Part shown: piece after piece, positions 33,707-38,270 of the stretch
Layout of the letters: every line of letters starts with the position of its first letter
Numbering within the stretch: the first letter of the stretch is position 1
Origin: Paludibacter sp. 221
GTDB lineage: Bacteria > Bacteroidota > Bacteroidia > Bacteroidales > Paludibacteraceae
DNA: 38,270 nt
Reading direction: 5' to 3'
Assembly: GCF_010501035.1 (NCBI RefSeq)
Contig: NZ_QVMH01000020.1
Location: 1 to 38,270 of the forward strand
The notes under the pieces: model-generated
What the model was told of the DNA's origin: nothing
Databases searched by the model: none
Seen by the model: the letters and a program-made list of their open reading frames with translations, nothing else
Made by a program: the position numbers and the translations under genes

Positions 33707-34753
33707 TTATTTTAAAGGTACGATTAATTCACAAACATAAGTATTGTTTTTTTCATCACAACGCAGGATGTGTTTATGAGGGTAAAGTATATCCAATCTG
33801 CGATGGAGGTTTTCGAGCCCAATGCCCGAACCGCTCTTATCGCTTTCGTCTTTAGGGAAATAGCTGTTTTTAATAAGGCAGACTATACGGTCTTCTACCT
33901 GATGAATATTAACATGGATAAAAGAAGGTTGCGAGTGGCTTACGCCGTGCTTGAAGGCATTCTCAATTAAGGAAATAAATATCATCGGGGCGATTAATTT
34001 ATTGCTTGTCAAGTCGGCCTGTATATCTACCTTTAAATCCACATTATCGGTTAGGCGGATGCGCATCAGTTCAATATAGTTTTTTATAAAATCCAGTTCC
34101 TTATGTAAAGCTACAAAATTATTGGTGTTATCGTATAGTACATACCGCATGAGCTTGCTTAGCTCCAATACTGTATCTTGGGCTTTTTCAGGACTAATAG
34201 CGATTAAAGCGTATATGTTGTTCAATGTATTGAAAAAGAAGTGCGGGTTGATTTGCTGGCGGAGGTTTATCAGTTCGGCTTCTTTCCGGCGTTTTTCTTC
34301 CTCCTGGCGTTGCCCTTCGGTAACATACCATTTGCCCAGAACCTTTGTTATTATGCTGATGCCGGCAACGATTCCCATCGAAAATACCTCTCTGATATAA
34401 AATAAATATGCTTTGAATTGGTAATTGGAAGGATGCATATTGTCCATAGCCTTCTCCATTCTGAAATCTTTCAGAAAATAGACTATTAGCCCTACTACGA
34501 GTATGAGCAGAAGGTTTGAACCTAAAAATTTCCATATTTTTTTTTGGAACAGAAATTTCTCCGTCAGTACAAAATACTCCAGATAAAACACCAATGCCGA
34601 CGATAATACGGTGATGGCGTGGTTGTGTCCTAACCGTATTAGGTCGATATCATCGTGTCGCCATAACATCAAAAATGGAAGGACGAATATGAATAACCAT
34701 ATCAGGACGTTGATTAGTATTTGGAGAGTATTGGTTTTTTTATTTTTCATCAA
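33707..34753 (-). CDS. LytS-type sensor histidine kinase
   Basis: The 348-residue protein has four membrane helices (about 11-31, 46-63, 76-94 and 116-138), a short coiled region, and the His_kinase domain with H171 in QQINPHFFFNTLNNIYALI. The ATPase domain has N-box residues FISLIENAFKHG and a glycine box SGSGIGLENLHRRL. There is no large extracellular sensing domain. It is paired with the downstream LytTR regulator. The start may instead be the second Met (34750). Confidence 0.93.
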   Translation of the reverse strand: MMKNKKTNTLQILINVLIWLFIFVLPFLMLWRHDDIDLIRLGHNHAITVLSSALVFYLEYFVLTEKFLFQKKIWKFLGSNLLLILVVGLIVYFLKDFRMEKAMDNMHPSNYQFKAYLFYIREVFSMGIVAGISIITKVLGKWYVTEGQRQEEEKRRKEAELINLRQQINPHFFFNTLNNIYALIAISPEKAQDTVLELSKLMRYVLYDNTNNFVALHKELDFIKNYIELMRIRLTDNVDLKVDIQADLTSNKLIAPMIFISLIENAFKHGVSHSQPSFIHVNIHQVEDRIVCLIKNSYFPKDESDKSGSGIGLENLHRRLDILYPHKHILRCDEKNNTYVCELIVPLK

Positions 34754-34801
34754 TGCTTATATAGAGTGCTATGTGTATTTAGTACAAAGTTTATCAAGGA
34801 A

Positions 34802-34809
34802 CAAAAATA
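34802..34809 (-). promoter_or_regulatory. Candidate -7 box for the LytTR two-component pair
   Basis: On the minus strand the bases read TATTTTTG, matching TAnnTTTG, 50 bases upstream of the kinase start. No -33 element is clear. Confidence 0.4.
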
Positions 34810-35033
34810 ATATGCTTTGCGCTTTTCCGAAAGTTATTTAGACGAATAGTTATTTTTTGTCGACAAATCTAAAAGGAAGTAAAAGGAATAACAGACTAAG
34901 ATAGACAAAGGAACAAAATGGACTATAACTACGTAATAATTATCGGGCGCGTAGACTTTTCCCTTTTCCCTCCCTCGTCAATTATTCTACTTATAAATGA
35001 TAAAAATTCAACATTTCGTTTTATGTTTACTTA

Positions 35034-35041
35034 TATATTTG
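35034..35041 (+). promoter_or_regulatory. Candidate -7 box for the pectinesterase gene
   Basis: TATATTTG matches TAnnTTTG, 45 bases upstream of the pectinesterase ATG. No clear -33 TTG is seen. Confidence 0.4.
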
Positions 35042-35085
35042 TATTCAGATAAAAGTAAATATCAACACTAAAAATAATTTAATTC

Positions 35086-38000
35086 ATGAAGAAACATTTA
35101 TTTTTTCTTTTGTTATCGGTCTTATTTATTTGCTTCAATGCAAGTTCGCAGGATGCAGCTTCTGTTGTTTGGCCGCTGAGTAGCAGCACAGAACAAACCG
35201 CAGCCTATAGCGGACAACTTGAAAATGGTGGAATTAAACTTCAAGGGCTTGCAGCTTACAATTACGGAGGGCCGGAGTCAACCTTGGTTTTAATGCTGGC
35301 AGAAGGAGGGAGTACGAACTGGCATACGGCAGAAGATGCCAATGTGTATATCGAGTTTTCGGTTACTCCAAAAGAAGGAAGTATTTTGACAGCTAAAGAA
35401 ATTTCGGCTTTCGTTTGTGGAAAAGGTGGGAGTAATATGAGGGCTAATTTTTACTACTCTACCGACCCTACTTTTGCTAAGCGGACTCAGATAGATTACC
35501 GCAAGAATACGGATTTGACCCGTGATAGTGGAGATGGTTACGAAGAAATGAAGGTAGAAAATATAGATGCTATCCTCAAGGCGGGAGAAAAAATCTATTT
35601 CCGTATATATCCTTATTATAAATCGGTTACTACAGGAAAATACCTGTGCCTGAAAGATGTGTCTATATCGGGAACAACCGAGGCTACTGAAGTTCCGGCA
35701 AATGTAAAATGGGCTTTTGTCGAAAACACAAGCCCTGTAATAAGCGGCGCTTTGCTTGCCGGAGATATGTCGTTTGGGGCAGATGCTAAAGTTTACGGAT
35801 ATCGCGATGGCGATGCAACTATCGGTGGTGTGGCAGTGAAAAATGGTACAATTTGTACCACAGCAACAAGTAGTGCTTGGGAAGCCGGTACAGATATACA
35901 GGAAAACATATATGCACAATTTGCAGTTTCGCCCAAAGCCGGGGCAACTTTAACCGTGAAAAATATCTCGTTGATGATATCAGCTTTTTCTACCAACAAT
36001 CTGAAAGCGGCTGTATATATATCGAAAGATGAGACTTTTGCAAACAAAACCGAAATAAAAACAGCTACAGCTTTGGTTGCTACCGAGCTGCAAAGCTGGA
36101 ATATGACACTTGATACCCCATTGGAAATAGCCACAGGCGAAACCTGTTATCTGCGTGTCTATCCGTTTAATACTCAGGCCGAAACGTGGAAACTTGTTGC
36201 GCTGCGTGATGTTACTATTTCGGGTACATTGTTTGGAGCAACGGCCGACCCTGCCGAAGTTAGTACAGTTACATCGGTAAGCTACGTTTCTACCACTACA
36301 GCTATTTCGGGTGGAAATGTATCGAACGATGGTGGAGCTGCTGTTACCGAGCGGGGTGTGGTATGGAGCACTGTGTCTAACCCTACTGTAGCAGATAATA
36401 AAACAATTGACGGGGAAGGCGCAGGTAGTTTTGAATCGACATTGACCGGGTTAACGGCAGGTACAACTTATTATGTCCGTGCTTATGCGACGAATAAAGC
36501 AGGAGTTGCCTATGGCAACGAGGTGTCGTTTACCACCTTGTCCGAGTTAGTAGTACCAACTGTCGAAACATCAAGTAGCAGCAATATTCGTAATGTGTCA
36601 TTTGAAATTTCGGGTAAAGTGGCTCAATGGGGTGGTACTGAAGTAACTGAGCGTGGCGTTGTGTGGGGAACAAGTGAAAACCCGACTATAACAACGAATA
36701 AAAAATCTTCAGGAAGTGGTTTGGGTACTTATAAAGTATTTGTAGACAACTTGCAGCCCGAAACAAAATACTATGTACGTGCTTATGCTGTAAACAGCAC
36801 AGGTACAGCCTATGGAAACACGTTGGAAGTAACCACCAAAGCAACCGACCCGGATGTGGAAAAAATAATCAATCAGGATGGTACGGGAGATTATACTACA
36901 GTACAAGCGGCTTTTGATGCTGTGCCCGCCAACTATACCGGACGATGGATTATCCGCATTAAGTCGGGCACCTATAACGAACGCCCAACATTGAATGCCG
37001 GAAAAGTAAATGTATATCTGGTAGGAGAGAATGCAGAGACAACTATAATAACTCACAACACTTATGCCGGACAGGAAAAACCGGGCGGAGGAACTTGGGG
37101 AACAAGCAACTCGCAAACAATGGCTATTATGGCTGACGATTTTACGGCAATTAATATTACTATACAGAATACTTTTGTAAACTCGAAAGTGAATGCAGCT
37201 ATAAATAAAGATACACAAGCTGTAGCCCTTAAAACACAAGGCGACCGTCAGGCATTTTATAATTGCCGCATTACTGGTTATCAGGATACTTATCTTGGCA
37301 ACAGTATAGGACGCGCTTATTTAAAAAACTGCTATATCGAAGGTAATGTTGACTTTATTTTTGGCCGCCAGACAGTTGTTTTCGACCAGTGTACCACGTA
37401 TGTAAACCGCAACCAGAGCGTACTGACTGCCCCTGCAACCGAGAAAACTTCAAAATTCGGCATGGTGTTTTTCGATTGTAAGCTGACTGCGCCCGCTACT
37501 GATTATGTAGATTTCGACGGAGTTACTTTCAAAGAATTTTTCTACGGACGCCCTTGGCAGAATCAGCCAAAATCAGCATTTATCCGTTGCGAAGCTCCGG
37601 CTACCCTGAACGAAAAAGGATGGACTACGATGAATGGTGGATTGAATCCTGTTTTTGTGGAGTACCAGTCCACAGGTGATGGGGCTACAACCGAACGTTT
37701 AAGCAAACGTGCTAACGAAGGCCGTGTGATTACCGATGCTGCTGAAGGTGCTGTATATACTATTCAGAATGTTTTGAGCAAAGATACCGACCCAAGTTTT
37801 GCTGCCGACTGGATGCCAAAATCTACACCCGATGATGACTTATTACCGATTACTTCTATTGATGAAGTAAATAGTACGTCTGCTTTATCTCAGATGGTTT
37901 GTTTTCCCAATCCGTTTACCGAAACAATATCTGTCAGCTATAACCTGACAGATACTTCGGATGTGAAAATTGCGATTTATAGCCTTAATGGTGTTTTAGT

Positions 38001-38145
38001 AGATGAATTGGAGCAAATAAACCAACAGGCCGGAAACTACAGTTTATCGTTGAACACATCTTCATTTACATCAGGGCTTTATTTGTTGAGTTTGAATTTA
38101 TCCGATGGAAAACAAATAACCCAAAAGATACAGAAGATTGATTAG
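35086..38145 (+). CDS. Multidomain secreted pectinesterase with T9SS sorting signal
   Basis: This 1019-residue enzyme should remove methyl groups from pectin outside the cell. It has a signal peptide (1-22), two related beta-rich modules (about 23-204 and 205-384), and two fibronectin-like modules with TERGVVW and YYVRAYA (about 385-485 and 490-585). The pectinesterase domain (about 590-905) shows the family signatures: GDYTTVQAAFDAVP, TQGDRQAFYNC, GYQDTYL with D734, GNVDFIFG with D756, and GRPW with R822. The last 85 residues are a Por-type sorting domain (CFPNPFTETI, IAIYSLNGVLV, SGLYLLSL), so it should be exported by the PorU/PorV machinery. No other pectin genes are adjacent; the diverging LytTR pair might regulate it. 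Confidence 0.94.
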   Translation: MKKHLFFLLLSVLFICFNASSQDAASVVWPLSSSTEQTAAYSGQLENGGIKLQGLAAYNYGGPESTLVLMLAEGGSTNWHTAEDANVYIEFSVTPKEGSILTAKEISAFVCGKGGSNMRANFYYSTDPTFAKRTQIDYRKNTDLTRDSGDGYEEMKVENIDAILKAGEKIYFRIYPYYKSVTTGKYLCLKDVSISGTTEATEVPANVKWAFVENTSPVISGALLAGDMSFGADAKVYGYRDGDATIGGVAVKNGTICTTATSSAWEAGTDIQENIYAQFAVSPKAGATLTVKNISLMISAFSTNNLKAAVYISKDETFANKTEIKTATALVATELQSWNMTLDTPLEIATGETCYLRVYPFNTQAETWKLVALRDVTISGTLFGATADPAEVSTVTSVSYVSTTTAISGGNVSNDGGAAVTERGVVWSTVSNPTVADNKTIDGEGAGSFESTLTGLTAGTTYYVRAYATNKAGVAYGNEVSFTTLSELVVPTVETSSSSNIRNVSFEISGKVAQWGGTEVTERGVVWGTSENPTITTNKKSSGSGLGTYKVFVDNLQPETKYYVRAYAVNSTGTAYGNTLEVTTKATDPDVEKIINQDGTGDYTTVQAAFDAVPANYTGRWIIRIKSGTYNERPTLNAGKVNVYLVGENAETTIITHNTYAGQEKPGGGTWGTSNSQTMAIMADDFTAINITIQNTFVNSKVNAAINKDTQAVALKTQGDRQAFYNCRITGYQDTYLGNSIGRAYLKNCYIEGNVDFIFGRQTVVFDQCTTYVNRNQSVLTAPATEKTSKFGMVFFDCKLTAPATDYVDFDGVTFKEFFYGRPWQNQPKSAFIRCEAPATLNEKGWTTMNGGLNPVFVEYQSTGDGATTERLSKRANEGRVITDAAEGAVYTIQNVLSKDTDPSFAADWMPKSTPDDDLLPITSIDEVNSTSALSQMVCFPNPFTETISVSYNLTDTSDVKIAIYSLNGVLVDELEQINQQAGNYSLSLNTSSFTSGLYLLSLNLSDGKQITQKIQKID

Positions 38146-38270
38146 TTTTGTCCCTTAGGATTACAAATCAGTCGTGGTCGGAAGATTTTTTCGCCACGAA
38201 GTGGCAAGTTATTTTAGCCCAACGGCAAAGCGAAGCGTCGCCTTGGGTTGGTTTGCAATAGCAAACTTAG
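38146..38270. repeat. Palindrome-rich repeat DNA at the right edge
   Basis: After the pectinesterase come GCCAC-GAA-GTGGC (38193-38205), a loose CCCAACGGC / GCCTTGGG pairing (about 38218-38247) and GTTTGC-AATA-GCAAAC (38251-38266). No T-run terminator is clear. It resembles dispersed intergenic repeat sequence and may continue beyond the window. Confidence 0.5.

Larger units (their letters stand above)
34754..35085. other. Divergent promoter region of the LytS kinase and pectinesterase
   Basis: These 332 bases hold no gene. The minus-strand box TATTTTTG (34809-34802) is 50 bases before the kinase ATG, and the plus-strand box TATATTTG (35034-35041) is 45 bases before the pectinesterase ATG. 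The eight-base AGTTATTT occurs twice (34832-34839 and 34848-34855) upstream of the kinase promoter. Confidence 0.45.

Overview
The window looks like a chromosomal segment of a Bacteroidales bacterium (Bacteroidetes). I would guess Dysgonomonas/Parabacteroides-like, but nothing here fixes the genus. The evidence is the Type IX secretion genes porU and porV, a T9SS-sorted pectinesterase, a hybrid two-component system (HTCS) regulator, a FISUMP-domain surface protein, a Rex repressor, a long SecA, and many TAnnTTTG promoter boxes upstream of genes. Most genes are housekeeping, and the coding content is ordinary for the phylum.

Layout. (1) 1-2100 is accessory: a secreted FISUMP surface protein whose start codon lies one base outside the window and whose C-terminus looks like a diversity-generating-retroelement (DGR) variable region; a truncated palindromic repeat; a 192-bp MITE-like element; and the decayed 3' end of a group II intron. 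(2) 2117-7928: kbl, then nadD-tex on the minus strand, and tilS diverging from nadD across a mirror-symmetric promoter region. (3) 8132-15156: secA and lgt; a small stand-alone PD-(D/E)xK (HsdR-N-like) protein convergent with lgt; amn; and sdaA, with a 128-bp hairpin element between amn and sdaA. (4) 15607-21598: a 1469-residue HTCS sensor-regulator with no susC/susD neighbours, divergent from rex, whose stop overlaps the start of a fumarylacetoacetate-hydrolase-family gene. (5) 21718-26746: porU and porV, the T9SS sortase and its outer-membrane partner. (6) 26934-30633: ispF, a ZIP metal transporter, tsaC, and a polyprenyl-phosphate sugar transferase. (7) 30973-38145: a CLC anion transporter with CBS domains, xseB, a LytTR two-component pair on the minus strand, and a divergent multidomain pectinesterase carrying a T9SS sorting signal.

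How the genes fit together. SecA and Lgt serve Sec export and lipoprotein maturation. Exported proteins with a C-terminal sorting domain, such as the pectinesterase here, then cross the outer membrane through T9SS, where PorU cleaves the signal with PorV as partner. The HTCS and LytTR systems are the signalling parts. The LytTR pair diverges from the pectinesterase, but a regulatory link is only inferred from position.

The most interesting candidates are the possible DGR variable region at the left edge; the nested mobile-element debris beside it; several structured intergenic palindromes; a terminator buried inside an opposing gene; and a CLC protein with unusual residues at its key glutamate positions. 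I did not find a complete, clearly new multi-gene system.
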